This document shows positions 1 through 9,229 of a DNA stretch of 64,000 nt, one piece after another. The notes beneath the pieces are model-generated. The model was not told the origin of the DNA and searched no databases. It worked only from the letters and a program-made list of their open reading frames with translations. The number at the start of each line of letters is the position of its first letter. Positions within the stretch are counted from its first letter, which is position 1. Both the position numbers and the translations under genes were made by a program. This DNA is from Proteinivorax tanatarense (lineage in GTDB: Bacteria; Bacillota; Proteinivoracia; Proteinivoracales; Proteinivoracaceae), in NCBI RefSeq assembly GCF_040267685.1, contig NZ_CP158367.1:248001-312000 (forward strand), in the 5' to 3' direction.

Positions 1-4
1 TAAC

Positions 5-649
5 TTATACCTCCTCAACACTGGTTACTGTACCATCTTTAATCTTAATAACCTCATTTGCAAATTGACGGGCAATATTTTTTGAGTGGGTAACCATGAC
101 TAGAGTTTTGTTATTGCTACAAGAATAATTTACAAGCTTTTCAATAATTAACAGCTCAGTATCCTCATCTAAGGCTGAAGAAGGTTCATCTAGCAAAAGC
201 ACCTCTGGATTCATTAGCATAACCCTAGCTAAAGCTAACCTCTGTTTTTCTCCACCAGATAGTTTATCAGCCTCATCATCTAGCATTTTCCTAAGGTAGA
301 CAGTTTTCAAAGCTTTTTGTAGTTCACCCTCAGCTGCCTCTTGTTTTTCAGAAAATTTAAGCCCAATCAAAAGATTATCCTTAATGCTACCACTAAAAAT
401 AGCAGGTTCTTGTGGCAACATTATTACATTTCTTCTTAATTGGACAGAATCAATTTCATCAATTAATCTATTTCTAAAAAAGATTTCTCCACTGTCACAG
501 CTAATAAGTTTATTTAACATCCGCAAAAGGGTGGTTTTACCGCTACCACTTTCCCCAACTATACAGGTAATTTTTCCCTCCTTTATTTCTAAGTTGTTAA
601 TGTCAAGGATTTTTTTGTACTTTATATTGTTAAGTAAAAACATAGACAA
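5..649 (-). CDS. ABC transporter ATP-binding protein, FetA-like
   Basis: This is a 214-residue ABC ATPase. The Walker A motif GESGSGKTT lies near residue 33, the signature LSGGEKQR near 130 and Walker B VLLLDEPSSALDE near 150, followed by the switch histidine in VTHS. The short length and the Q-loop stretch MLPQEPAIFSGSI resemble the FetA/YbbL family, whose partner FetB exports iron. The stop codon is followed at the left edge by a GAGGAGG ribosome site, so a partner permease gene probably lies just outside the window. The ABC ATPase call is firm. The iron-export assignment is inference from family resemblance. Confidence 0.75.
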   Translation of the reverse strand: MSMFLLNNIKYKKILDINNLEIKEGKITCIVGESGSGKTTLLRMLNKLISCDSGEIFFRNRLIDEIDSVQLRRNVIMLPQEPAIFSGSIKDNLLIGLKFSEKQEAAEGELQKALKTVYLRKMLDDEADKLSGGEKQRLALARVMLMNPEVLLLDEPSSALDEDTELLIIEKLVNYSCSNNKTLVMVTHSKNIARQFANEVIKIKDGTVTSVEEV

Positions 650-739
650 ACCTCCTACAATGGAATTTGGACCGATAAATACATTAGAATAAATAGCTAA
701 TTTAGTTATTGTTTATCCTTTTAAAATTCGTAGCCAAAT

Positions 740-1585
740 CTAAAGCCGTTGATTTCAACCGTAGTAGTAGAGGGTAATTCATTCCCCGAGCTTTATCAAC
801 GTCGCCCCATCCAAAGCCGTAGCCAAAACCGCAGGCAATAAATTACCTGCTACGCGCTTGAGAAGATGTTGATTTCAACCGTAGTGGTAGAGGGTAATTC
901 ATTCCCCGAGCTTTATCAACGTCGCCCCATCCAAAGCCGTAGCCAAAACCGCAGGCAATAAATTACCTGCTATGCGTTTGAGAAGATGTTGATTTCACCC
1001 GTAGTAGTAGAGGGGAATTCATTCCCCGAGCCTTGACAACGTCACCCCATCCAAAGCCGTAGCCAAATCCGCAGGAATGAATTACCTGCTACGTGTTGGA
1101 GAGGATGCTGGATTTACCCGTAGTAGAGGGGAATTCATTCCCCGTGCTTGACAACGTCGCCCCATCCAAAGCCGTAGCCAAAACCGCAGGCAATAAATTA
1201 CCTGCTACGAGTTTGAGAAGCTGTTGATTTCAACCGTAGTAGTAGTAGAGGGGAATTCATTCCCCGTGCTTGACAACGTCTCACCATCCAAAGTTGTATC
1301 TAAATCCGCAGGCAATGAATTACCTGCTACGCGTTTGAGAAGATGTTGATTTTAACCGTAGTAGTAGAGGGTAATTCATTCCCCGAGCTTTTACAACGTC
1401 GCCCCATCCAAAGCCGTAGCCAAAACCGCAGGCAAATTACCTGCTAAGCGTTTGAGAAGCTGTTGATTTCAACCGTAGTAGTAGTAGTAGAGGGGAATTC
1501 ATTCCCCGTGCTTGACAACGTCGCCCCATCCAAAGCCGTAGCCAAATCCGCAGGCAATAAAATTACCTGCTACTACGGTGTTAAT
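740..1585. repeat. Tandem array of about seven 120-bp units of GTAG-palindrome repeats
   Basis: About seven units start near 748, 868, 988, 1108, 1223, 1345 and 1462. Each unit carries GTAG followed by the palindrome GGGGAATTCATTCCCC (some units read GGGTAATTCATTCCCC). About 45 bp later comes an inverted second palindrome, GCAGGCAATGAATTACCTGC, followed by CTAC. Unit length varies partly through a GTA microsatellite, with two to five copies before the first palindrome. The array fills the 1.1-kb gap between the two ABC loci. Short open frames inside it are repeat translations with no ribosome sites. Confidence 0.95.
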
Positions 1586-1692
1586 ACGAAAAATTTAATT
1601 TCATTATATCATATTGGAATTGATTTTAGAGTGTTTTCTATACATAAATAAGCTTAATTTTAACTGCAATTGGCGAAGCTTTCTATTAAGCG

Positions 1693-1721
1693 TTGACTTA
1701 ATTAAAAGAAGACAGTAGAAT
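1693..1721 (+). promoter_or_regulatory. Sigma-A type promoter for the ABC exporter operon
   Basis: TTGACT at 1693-1698 and TAGAAT at 1716-1721 are separated by 17 bp. They lie about 40 bp upstream of the AGGGGG ribosome site and the ATG at 1759. Both boxes are near consensus. Confidence 0.6.
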
Positions 1722-1758
1722 ATAATTAAGTAATAACTTAAATAGATAGGGGGATTAT

Positions 1759-2715
1759 ATGAGTATTATTGAAGTTGAAAATTTAACAAAAAAGTATGAG
1801 CAATTTACAGCTGTTGAGTCAATTAACTTTAAAGTTAAGGAAGGGGAAATATTTGGGCTTTTGGGTCCAAATGGTGCGGGAAAAACAACCACTATTAACA
1901 TGTTAATAGGTTTAGCTAAAATTACCAAAGGTGATATCAAAATAGTTGGAATTGAATGTGCTAAAAATCTAAGTAAAATCCAAGAAAAGATAGGGATTAT
2001 TCCAGATGAGAGTAATTTGTACCCTGAGATGACAGGGGTAGAAAACCTAAGTTTTTGTGGCGCCTTATATGGAATGAACAAAAAAGAAAGAGAGGAAAAA
2101 GCTTTACAATTGTTGGAGCAAGTAGGATTATCTCATGTTGCTGAGAAGCCTTTTAAAGCGTACTCCAAAGGTATGAAAAGGAGGTTGACAATTGCCGCCG
2201 GCATTATCCATGGTCCTGAAATTTTGTTTTTAGATGAACCAACTTCTGGAATTGATGTCGAAAGTGCTAGACAAATAAGAAAGTTATTAACTTTACTTAA
2301 TAGAAATGGAACAACTATATTTTTAACTACCCATTATATCGAAGAAGCGGAAAGACTATGCGATAGAATTGCGTTTATCGTAGAAGGGAAAATTGTAAAA
2401 ATTGATTCTACTGTTAACTTGATGGAAAAGGCACAACAAGAAAAAGTAGTGCAGTTTTATGTTGAAAATAGCAAGATAGATCTCCAGAGTGTTTTGGAGA
2501 AAAAGTTTCCTAATTACAGGTATAAATTAATAGACAGCAAAACTATAAGGGTTTATTCAAAAGAAAAAATAGACCTTTTACCGTTTATCGAATTATTTAA
2601 AAAGCATTCAGCGGTGGTATACGAAGCTAAGCTTGTAAAGCCATCCTTAGAAGAAGTATTTGTTCAAATAACTGGCATAGAAACGAACAAAATGAAAAAG
2701 GAGGGTGGTAGGTAA
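1759..2715 (+). CDS. ABC exporter ATP-binding protein, DrrA/CcmA type
   Basis: This 318-residue ATPase energises the permease encoded next to it. The Walker A motif GPNGAGKTT is near residue 37, the degenerate signature YSKGMKRR near 135 and Walker B ILFLDEPTSGID near 155. The lone-ATPase layout with an extra C-terminal domain of about 95 residues is typical of the DrrA/NatA drug, bacteriocin or sodium exporter group. The start follows an AGGGGG ribosome site with 7-bp spacing. The stop overlaps the next start as TAATG, so the two genes are translationally coupled. The substrate cannot be read from sequence. Confidence 0.85.
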   Translation: MSIIEVENLTKKYEQFTAVESINFKVKEGEIFGLLGPNGAGKTTTINMLIGLAKITKGDIKIVGIECAKNLSKIQEKIGIIPDESNLYPEMTGVENLSFCGALYGMNKKEREEKALQLLEQVGLSHVAEKPFKAYSKGMKRRLTIAAGIIHGPEILFLDEPTSGIDVESARQIRKLLTLLNRNGTTIFLTTHYIEEAERLCDRIAFIVEGKIVKIDSTVNLMEKAQQEKVVQFYVENSKIDLQSVLEKKFPNYRYKLIDSKTIRVYSKEKIDLLPFIELFKKHSAVVYEAKLVKPSLEEVFVQITGIETNKMKKEGGR

Positions 2716-3449
2716 TGAACGCAAAAATTGCATTTTGGAATATTTTAATGAAGGACATGAAAAACTACTACTTTAAGCCTCCTAATATTAGCTGGGGCAT
2801 TATTTTTCCTGTTGCCTGGACACTTATGTTTTTTATTAGGTCAGAAACTAGTATGGGTATTAGAGATATTTTGCCTGGAGTTATATGTATGTCTATTCTT
2901 TTTGGTACTACATCGATGTTAGCAGTAACAATAACTTTTGAGAGAAAAAGTCGTTCTTTTGAAAGACTTCTTTTAGCTCCTATAGATTTAAATTTATTAA
3001 TGTTGGCAAAAACAACTGGAGCTATTCTTTTTGGGATACTAAATGCTATTTTCCCAATTATATTTGCGTCATTTTTAACTGACCTGTCCGACATCAACTG
3101 GGTTGCAGCTATGGGTAGTATCTTTTTTATCGCGGTTACCTCAACATTTATGGGGTTATTTATTGCAGTCTCAGTTAGCGAAGTTTTTGAAGCCCAAACA
3201 TTTTCAAACTTTTTTAGATTTCCTATGCTATTTTTATGTGGGTTATTTATTCCAGTAGAACAATTGCCTATGTTTATTAGGCCGATCTCTTATATATTAC
3301 CCTTAACCTATGGTGCAGATATTTTAAAAACAGCGATAAACCAGGATGGTCATCTTTTATTATCATTAAACTTTTTAATGCTGCTGTTTTTTAGTGTATT
3401 GTTGTTTTTATTTAGCACTAGAAATATTAAAAATAAGTGGATTCACTAG
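2715..3449 (+). CDS. ABC-2 type permease
   Basis: This 244-residue protein has six predicted hydrophobic membrane segments and the ABC-2 permease layout. A cytoplasmic N-terminal stretch (about residues 1-25) is followed by TM segments and a conserved FFRFPMLFLCGLFIPVEQLP region near residue 155-175. It is the membrane partner of the ATPase encoded immediately upstream, with which it shares one base. Transcription should end at the strong hairpin just downstream. Export of a drug, peptide or ion is plausible but unspecified. Confidence 0.85.
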   Translation: MNAKIAFWNILMKDMKNYYFKPPNISWGIIFPVAWTLMFFIRSETSMGIRDILPGVICMSILFGTTSMLAVTITFERKSRSFERLLLAPIDLNLLMLAKTTGAILFGILNAIFPIIFASFLTDLSDINWVAAMGSIFFIAVTSTFMGLFIAVSVSEVFEAQTFSNFFRFPMLFLCGLFIPVEQLPMFIRPISYILPLTYGADILKTAINQDGHLLLSLNFLMLLFFSVLLFLFSTRNIKNKWIH

Positions 3450-3460
3450 CCAAACTTATT

Positions 3461-3494
3461 AAAAGGGCTAGCACCTGTTGTGCTAGCCCTTTTA
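3461..3494 (+). terminator. Rho-independent terminator of the ABC exporter operon
   Basis: The perfect stem AAAAGGGCTAGCAC pairs with GTGCTAGCCCTTTT around a CTGTT loop, 12 bp after the permease stop codon. Confidence 0.9.
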
Positions 3495-3514
3495 TCCTTG
3501 TCAACACAGTATCA

Positions 3515-4265
3515 TCGAAATCGGTATGCAAAACCGCAGGCAATGAATTACCATTTGAGTAGTGGGAAGTGTGAAGTTAGAAATGGGAGCCATTTGGGTT
3601 GCGATGTCCGCAGGCAATGAATTACCTGCTACGTGTTGGAGAGGATGTAGGCTTCAACAGTAGTAGAGGGGAATTCATTCCCCGTGCCTTGGCACCGCTG
3701 GCCATCCAAATCTGTATGCAAAACCGCAGGCAATGAATTACCATTTGAGTAGTGGGAAGTGTGAAGTTAGAAATGGGAGCCACTTGGGTTGCGATGTCCG
3801 CAGGCAATGAATTACCTGCTACGTGTTGGAGAAGATGTAGGCTTCAACAGTAGTAGAGGGGAATTCATTCCCCATGCCCTTTGCAACGCTGGACCATCGA
3901 AATCCGTATGCAAATGCGCAGGCAATGAATTACCATTTGAGTAGTGGGAAGTGTGAAGTTAGAAATGGGAGCCATTTGGGTTGCATGTCCGCAGGCAATG
4001 AATTACCTGCTACGTGTTGGAGAAGATGTTGATTTCAACCGTAGTAGTAGAGGGGAATTCATTCCCCGAGCCTTGACAACGCTGGACCATCCAAATCTGT
4101 ATGCAAAACCGCAGGCAATGAATTACGTGCTACGTGTTGGAGAAGATGTTGATTTCAACAGTAGTAGAGGGAATTCATTCCCCGTGCCTTGGCACCGCTG
4201 GACCATCCAAAGTCGTATCCAAATCCGCAGGCAATGAATTACCTGCTACGTATTGGAGAGGATGT
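3515..4265. repeat. Second GTAG-palindrome array with 190-bp composite units
   Basis: Composite units start near 3535, 3725 and 3917, and shorter units follow to about 4260. Each long unit holds an inverted GCAGGCAATGAATTACC palindrome, a GTAGTGGGAAGTGTGAAG segment, a second palindrome copy and GTAGAGGGGAATTCATTCCCC. The GTAGTGGGAAG segment is the reverse complement of the 74-bp tandem unit at 46.6-47.3 kb, which links the arrays. No gene is supported between 3450 and 4480. Confidence 0.93.
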
Positions 4266-4481
4266 TGGTTTAACTGTTACTTTTAATTTAAATGGGGTTG
4301 TAAGGTTCTGCCAATAATTGAGGCTGAGCTCTAAATCGTTCAATCAATAACCAGCGGGAACAAACCCTACCTGCATAAAATGTTATTTTATACTTTGAAA
4401 TTACGATTTCTATAATTGATACATTTTTATTCTATATATATAATAGAAGGGAAAATAGATAGAAAGAGAAAGGAAATGTCT

Positions 4482-5855
4482 ATGTATAAGGAAATTAGTT
4501 TTCTAGAAATCATTATAGTTTTTGCGGTAACTATTACGGGAATAGGGATGGGAATTGTGCTTTTTGAAACTGCATTGATAGGGTTGATTTTGGGGATTTT
4601 TGTGTCGGGGGTTATTTGTAGTCGTAACGGTTATCAAATAAGTCAGCTATGGCAGATGATAAAAATGGGAACATCTAACGCAAAAGGAATTCTTATGATA
4701 ATGTCTCTTATTGGAATGTTGTCTGCTTCTTGGATGTTGAGTGGAACAATCGCTGCTATGATGAACATAGGTTTTGACTACCTTACTCGAATGAACGCCT
4801 TGCTAGCATTTTTTATAGTAACTACTATAATATCACTAATCCTGGGGACATCAATTGGTTCGATTAGTGTTATAGGTATTTCTTTTATGGAAATAGGAAC
4901 TTCTATGGGTATTCCGCCAGCTATGATTGCAGGGGCTGTGGTATCAGGTGCATACATAGGTGATAGGACATCGCCGATATCAAGTAGCGCCAACTTAACC
5001 GCTTCTATAACCGGCACAAATATTATGGAAAACATAAAAGTTATGATGACAACTCTTTGGCCGGTTGTTTTGCTTTGCATAGGATTTTATTATTGGTTAG
5101 GCAGAGAGTATATACTGACAGAACAATCTATAAATCACATAAACAACGTCCAGCAGCTTTTAAGTGGTTATTACACAATTGGCTGGTATACTTATTTACC
5201 TCCCATACTATTAATGGGGGGTGCTATTTTTCGTTTTCCTATACTCTACTGTATTTTAATAGGACTTATATCCAGTATGGGTATTTCTTTTTTTACTACA
5301 GATCTAACTATTGCACAAATGTTAGAAACTTTAATTTTAGGATATCAGCCTGAAAATGGTGAGATAAGTAAGATTATTTCTGGAGCGGGCTGGATTTCTA
5401 TGCTAAATGTTATTTTAATTATTTTATTTTCAACAGCTTTGAATGGTATTTTAGAACATACTAAAATGATAAAACCTTTGATTGATATTTTTTCTAAAAA
5501 AATAAAAGATGCAAAAGAACTGGTCTTTAAAACGTCCGTCCTTTGCATAGGAATTAATGCTATAACCTGTAATCAAAGTTTATCGATAATAATCCCTGGT
5601 AAATTTCTAAAAGAACAATATCAGGAAAAGGGGCTTACTAAAAATGAACTAGCAAGAACTATCGCTGACAGCGGTGTAGTGACTGTAGCTTTGTTGCCGT
5701 GGAATGTTAATGCTTTAGCTATTGTAGCAATACTTGGTGTAAATACCTTAGACTATGCTCCATATGCTTTGATTCCATACCTATTGCCCATAGCAACAGT
5801 AATATACCCACACGTACAAAAACCTAGGCTAACTCAAAAAGAAGAGGCAGCATAG
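4482..5855 (+). CDS. nhaC: Na+/H+ antiporter, NhaC family
   Basis: This membrane antiporter of about 457 residues has roughly a dozen hydrophobic segments. It carries the NhaC-type signature GAYIGDRTSPISSSANL near residue 165, plus the polar in-membrane stretch NQSLSIIIPGK. It should exchange internal Na+ for external H+ and so support pH and sodium homeostasis. I chose ATG 4482 because GAAAGG lies 8 bp upstream. ATG 4476 and the farther upstream ATG lack a suitable site. It stands alone between repeat array 2 and a convergent gene. The substrate could differ, since malate-lactate antiporters belong to the same family. Confidence 0.85.
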   Translation: MYKEISFLEIIIVFAVTITGIGMGIVLFETALIGLILGIFVSGVICSRNGYQISQLWQMIKMGTSNAKGILMIMSLIGMLSASWMLSGTIAAMMNIGFDYLTRMNALLAFFIVTTIISLILGTSIGSISVIGISFMEIGTSMGIPPAMIAGAVVSGAYIGDRTSPISSSANLTASITGTNIMENIKVMMTTLWPVVLLCIGFYYWLGREYILTEQSINHINNVQQLLSGYYTIGWYTYLPPILLMGGAIFRFPILYCILIGLISSMGISFFTTDLTIAQMLETLILGYQPENGEISKIISGAGWISMLNVILIILFSTALNGILEHTKMIKPLIDIFSKKIKDAKELVFKTSVLCIGINAITCNQSLSIIIPGKFLKEQYQEKGLTKNELARTIADSGVVTVALLPWNVNALAIVAILGVNTLDYAPYALIPYLLPIATVIYPHVQKPRLTQKEEAA

Positions 5856-5877
5856 GCTTAAGTAATGTTATAGTAGG

Positions 5878-6390
5878 TCATGGCAAAACTTTTTTCAATT
5901 TAGAATCGAAGTATTGTTGGCTTGAATTAGGTGCTAGTGGTTTGAAAATCTCAAAAACTACGTTTTTATGATCTTGTTCAACATAAGCATTATAAGTAAC
6001 ACCTACAGTATTTAGGTTATTTTCTGTTATAAACATATTAATCTTAGAAAAAGCAAAGTCCATAAATTCAGGTTCATCAGAATAACGTAGATAAACACAC
6101 TTTCCGCAATTTAAAGATTTTCTTGTTTCAAAAAGCGATTTATATTTTAAATAATCATGGGCCTGTATAATAATTTCATAGTTAGCTGTAATCCTTCCAT
6201 CTTTATGAACATTGGGGCCATAACATTTTGTGATTAAAGGTCCAAATGTTTTTACTCTGTGTTTTTTTAATGAGTGTTTAAAATCTTTTATTTCACCTTC
6301 CAGGTCATCTAGATTAAGGCAATGAAGTTTTCTTATTAGTACATTTTTTAATACTAGACTTTTGTTGTTTTTAAGGATAATTTTACTCAT
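5878..6390 (-). CDS. Hypothetical protein, possible GyrI-like ligand-binding fold
   Basis: This 170-residue soluble protein has no signal peptide. The middle and end (FGPLITKCYGPN near residue 50, and VVFEIFKPL near the C-terminus) resemble the alpha/beta pattern of GyrI-like effector-binding domains, in which a final EhhxPh strand is typical. No DNA-binding domain is present, so a stand-alone small-molecule sensor or sequestering protein is possible. ATG 6390 is preferred over the upstream TTG because GGAGGG sits 8-9 bp before it. It is convergent with nhaC. The fold assignment is tentative. Confidence 0.55.
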   Translation of the reverse strand: MSKIILKNNKSLVLKNVLIRKLHCLNLDDLEGEIKDFKHSLKKHRVKTFGPLITKCYGPNVHKDGRITANYEIIIQAHDYLKYKSLFETRKSLNCGKCVYLRYSDEPEFMDFAFSKINMFITENNLNTVGVTYNAYVEQDHKNVVFEIFKPLAPNSSQQYFDSKLKKVLP

Positions 6391-6470
6391 AATAATTCCC
6401 TCCAATTGAAAATCTTACTTAGTTTTAGTTTTTAGTTAAATAAATAACTAATCATGCCGCAAAAAACAAA

Positions 6471-6514
6471 AAAAGCCCACAATAAAAGACAAATATCTTT
6501 TATTATGGGCTTTT
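6471..6514 (-). terminator. Terminator after the REC-MpsC gene
   Basis: AAAAGCCCA and TATGGGCTTTT are joined with an AT-rich inner stem, AATAAAAGA/TCTTTTATT. On the minus strand it ends in a run of T, about 155 bp after the response-regulator stop codon. Confidence 0.75.
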
Positions 6515-6670
6515 AAATTGCAAACTGTGTTTGGTTTAAAAGTTGTCCATAAAAATATAAGGTTATGTAAAATAATAGAATAAATTTAGCTTATGTAGTA
6601 AAACATATCTAAATTTACTTTCCATTAATTACATTATATGACAAATTACGCTCTGCTGTCAACCCAATAC

Positions 6671-7450
6671 TTATCTAATTTCAATTAAAATTCTTTCGAT
6701 TCGTTCTTTAGGGTATACATCAATTTTTTTTATGCCCACCTTTCTGTCTATTAACAAGCTCACTTTGGTTAAAAAATCGTCAATGGTATCTTCATAAATT
6801 GTTCTTCTAATAATTTCTACTAGCTTATAGTTTGAACCAGCGTTTGTATTTAATAAACTTTCTTCTAATCGTGTTAACGGCTGCTTTAAAAGAATTTCAA
6901 TTTCTTTACCGTTGATAAAAACATTAACCAAATTTGCTCCTTTTCCAGTCACATCTTTTAGATATTTAGAGTATAAATTTCTAATTTTTAACTCTAATTC
7001 TGCTTTTTTTGCTTCATCTAAAATGAAATCTTTGTTGACTACAACAATGTTTTCTCTTTTTTCTACAATATCGATGGCTAGGGACTCTAAGGTGTTAATT
7101 AAAGAATCAAGGTTTATAGGCTTTATTAAAAACTTTTCAATCTTTAAATCAACGGTTTTTAGAATGGTTTCCGAGTCGGAAAGGGAAGAGGTAATTATTA
7201 ATGGACAATATACCCCCTCATTTCGTAGATTTTTCATCATTTCAATCCCGTTCATATCCCCCATTATTAAATCAGTAATAATAATATCGGGCTCATGGTG
7301 AAAAAAACTTTTGATGCCCTCAAGACCATTGGAAGCGGTAATCAGCTTTCCAACTTGAGGCTTAAGAAACTTACTTACTTCCCTCTGGGTAATCGGTTCA
7401 TCTTCGATATAAAGAACCTTTATTTTTTGTAATACAGTTAGATTTCTCAT
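6671..7450 (-). CDS. Response regulator receiver fused to an MpsC/DUF2294-like domain
   Basis: The protein has 259 residues. Residues 8-125 form a CheY-like receiver, with VLYIEDE acidic residues, a phosphoacceptor Asp in DIIITDLI (about residue 59), the switch serine in IITSS and the lysine in FLIKPI. After a linker, residues 155-259 resemble the DUF2294/MpsC family, proteins reported to be linked with a sodium-translocating, potential-generating system in Bacillus. The start follows GGAGGAG. It is monocistronic with its own terminator, and no histidine kinase is adjacent. The receiver is certain. The C-terminal match is by pattern (LLKQPLTRLEESLL, GVKKI-like end) and needs a profile search. 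Confidence 0.72.
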   Translation of the reverse strand: MRNLTVLQKIKVLYIEDEPITQREVSKFLKPQVGKLITASNGLEGIKSFFHHEPDIIITDLIMGDMNGIEMMKNLRNEGVYCPLIITSSLSDSETILKTVDLKIEKFLIKPINLDSLINTLESLAIDIVEKRENIVVVNKDFILDEAKKAELELKIRNLYSKYLKDVTGKGANLVNVFINGKEIEILLKQPLTRLEESLLNTNAGSNYKLVEIIRRTIYEDTIDDFLTKVSLLIDRKVGIKKIDVYPKERIERILIEIR

Positions 7451-7772
7451 ATATCTCCTCCTTCCATGTTTTATAGTTTCTATTTTATCCTATAATAATT
7501 TAAAGCGCCTCGGTATTTACTTTTTACAACTAAAGAGGAAGTCCTTGTCGCACAATACTATGTTAGTTTGATTGTCTATGAAATGAAGCGTTTTTGTCAA
7601 TCAGCCAATGGACTCACATCGTATAAACAACTTTTTAACAAAATCTAATGAAAAGACTAAATAATTGTATTGAAAACTAGGACGAAGCAATATTTATAAT
7701 AAAAAGAGGAAAAAATTTATTTTAGCAGAACTTGTTATGTGACGAAAAAATGCCTAGGAAGGGAGGAGTAAT

Positions 7773-8123
7773 ATGCTCTGTCATAATTGCAACGCTGAAA
7801 TTAATGATAAAGCAGTAATTTGTGTTCATTGTGGTGTTAACACTGAAAAAAAAGAGCCGCAAGTTTCTTATAGCAGTGAGAATAAACAACCTGGTGGTGT
7901 GGGGATAGCCGGCTTTGTACTGGCTTTGATTTCTTTATTTTTACCTATACCTATAATTGATATATTTATAGGTTTTATAGCTCTTATCTTGTCGGTTGTT
8001 GGCATGAGTAATAATAGAGCTAATAGAGGGCTCGCCATTGCAGGTTTGGTGATTTCAATTATTGCTATAATAGGTAGCTTTTTTCTCTGGATAAATTTAT
8101 TTAGTTTATTCATGTATTTATAG
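7773..8123 (+). CDS. Zinc-ribbon plus DUF4190-like membrane protein
   Basis: This 116-residue protein starts with a zinc ribbon, CHNCNAEINDKAVICVHCG (CxxC-x11-CxxC). A polar linker to about residue 45 and two hydrophobic segments separated by a short glycine- and asparagine-rich turn, NNRANRGLAIAGL, follow. That two-helix module is typical of DUF4190. GGGAGGAG precedes the start. It is the first of three tightly spaced small genes. The function is unknown. The ribbon probably binds Zn2+ on the cytosolic side. The 322-bp gap before it holds no recognisable element. Confidence 0.75.
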   Translation: MLCHNCNAEINDKAVICVHCGVNTEKKEPQVSYSSENKQPGGVGIAGFVLALISLFLPIPIIDIFIGFIALILSVVGMSNNRANRGLAIAGLVISIIAIIGSFFLWINLFSLFMYL

Positions 8124-8140
8124 TGGAGGAGGAATAATAA

Positions 8141-8593
8141 GTGTTTTGTAGAAATTGTGCTTCTCAGTTGAATGACAAGGCAGAGGTTTGTATGTCTTGT
8201 GGATTGAAACCTTTGAATGAAAATAAATACTGTCAAGAATGTGGGGCAGAAACTTCTGATAAACAGGAAATCTGTATTAAATGTGGTTGTCGTTTGCAGA
8301 AGCTAAATAATACTAGTTTTAGCATTGATAATAATGAACTAATATATCCATCTGAACCACCCAAAAGTTCTGCCACTGCTACCTTACTAAGCTGCTTTGT
8401 ACCTGGTGTAGGACAGATATATTTAGGTCAGACCGCAAAAGGATTAGCTTGGCTTGGTGGATCCGTTTTATTAACTACAATGACTGCTGGATTGGCTGCT
8501 ATTCCCATTTGGATTGCAGTAATGGTAGATGCTAACCTTATTGGTCAAAAGCTACAAAAAGGTCAACCTGTACAGCAATGGGAATTTTTTTAA
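8141..8593 (+). CDS. Double zinc-ribbon membrane protein, TM2-like
   Basis: The protein has 150 residues. Two zinc ribbons (CxxC pairs near residues 3-21 and 29-48) are followed by a polar linker. A TM2-like membrane module comes next, with conserved FVPGVGQIYLGQTAKG near residue 88 and two hydrophobic helices. The start is GTG, preceded by GGAGGAGG. The gene lies 17 bp after the DUF4190-like gene and 12 bp before the DUF2752-like gene, so the three are probably one transcript. No enzymatic motif is visible. A membrane-associated scaffold or sensor is a guess only. Confidence 0.72.
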   Translation: MFCRNCASQLNDKAEVCMSCGLKPLNENKYCQECGAETSDKQEICIKCGCRLQKLNNTSFSIDNNELIYPSEPPKSSATATLLSCFVPGVGQIYLGQTAKGLAWLGGSVLLTTMTAGLAAIPIWIAVMVDANLIGQKLQKGQPVQQWEFF

Positions 8594-8605
8594 GGGGGTA
8601 AATAA

Positions 8606-9082
8606 GTGCTTGATTTATGGCCTAGGTCCTTACTAAAAATTATTCCTGTAGATGAGAAAAGGTACTTTTGTTATGTTATGACTGCTATATGTTTAGCTCT
8701 GACAGGTATCCTTTATAACTCTCTTTTGTGGCAACAAAGTTATATTCTTTCAAGAGGGCACTTTTTTATTTCTGAACTAAGAGAGATTGTACATTATGGT
8801 AGATGCCCCCTTTGTGGTGGAACTAGATCCTTTTTAAGTTTTTTATCAGGGGATATCTTAATGGCATTACATTATAATATGTTTGGCTTATTACTTTTTG
8901 CAATTATATATTTTTTATTACCCTTTAGAATTGCTATAGTGTTAGGGGTAGATAATTTATTATTAAAAAAAGTCAGAACAGTAGATGTTTGGGTTGAAAA
9001 ACACTTTTTATACTTGCTTTTTGTAATATTTTCATTGCAATGGGCATTAGATTATATGGGGATATTGGTTTGGAAAGCTTAA
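8606..9082 (+). CDS. DUF2752-family membrane protein
   Basis: This 158-residue protein has three or four hydrophobic segments. It carries the DUF2752 signature, here CPLCGGTRSFLSFLSGDILMALHYNMFG, with a CxxCG pair at residues 70-74 and an arginine typical of the family. The start is GTG after GGGGG. It is the third gene of the small zinc-ribbon cluster and probably co-transcribed. The family has no established function. The cysteine pair could bind a metal or be redox-active. Confidence 0.75.
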   Translation: MLDLWPRSLLKIIPVDEKRYFCYVMTAICLALTGILYNSLLWQQSYILSRGHFFISELREIVHYGRCPLCGGTRSFLSFLSGDILMALHYNMFGLLLFAIIYFLLPFRIAIVLGVDNLLLKKVRTVDVWVEKHFLYLLFVIFSLQWALDYMGILVWKA

Positions 9083-9198
9083 TCTAAGCTAAAAGAAACT
9101 CAAGGGTAGAGTATCTTTTTTAGTTACAGTCCCAAAAGTATCACATCAAAACTATAATAAAAAATGGAATCCTTAAATATGAAAAAGCGGCTATAAAC

Positions 9199-9229
9199 AA
9201 ACAACCCCAGCACAATTGTTGGGGTTGTT
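9199..9229 (-). terminator. Terminator of the short-chain dehydrogenase gene
   Basis: AACAACCCCA pairs with TTGGGGTTGTT directly after the minus-strand stop codon. The distal side is T-rich (TTGTTTGTTTAT) on the minus strand. Confidence 0.7.

Noticed and set aside
1463-1651. Short open frame in the first repeat array
   Set aside because: It is a translation of the GTAG-palindrome unit and has no ribosome site.
3944-4237. 97-codon open frame in the second repeat array
   Set aside because: It repeats the array periodicity (AMNYLLRVGEDVDFN-like twice), has no ribosome site and no protein-like composition.
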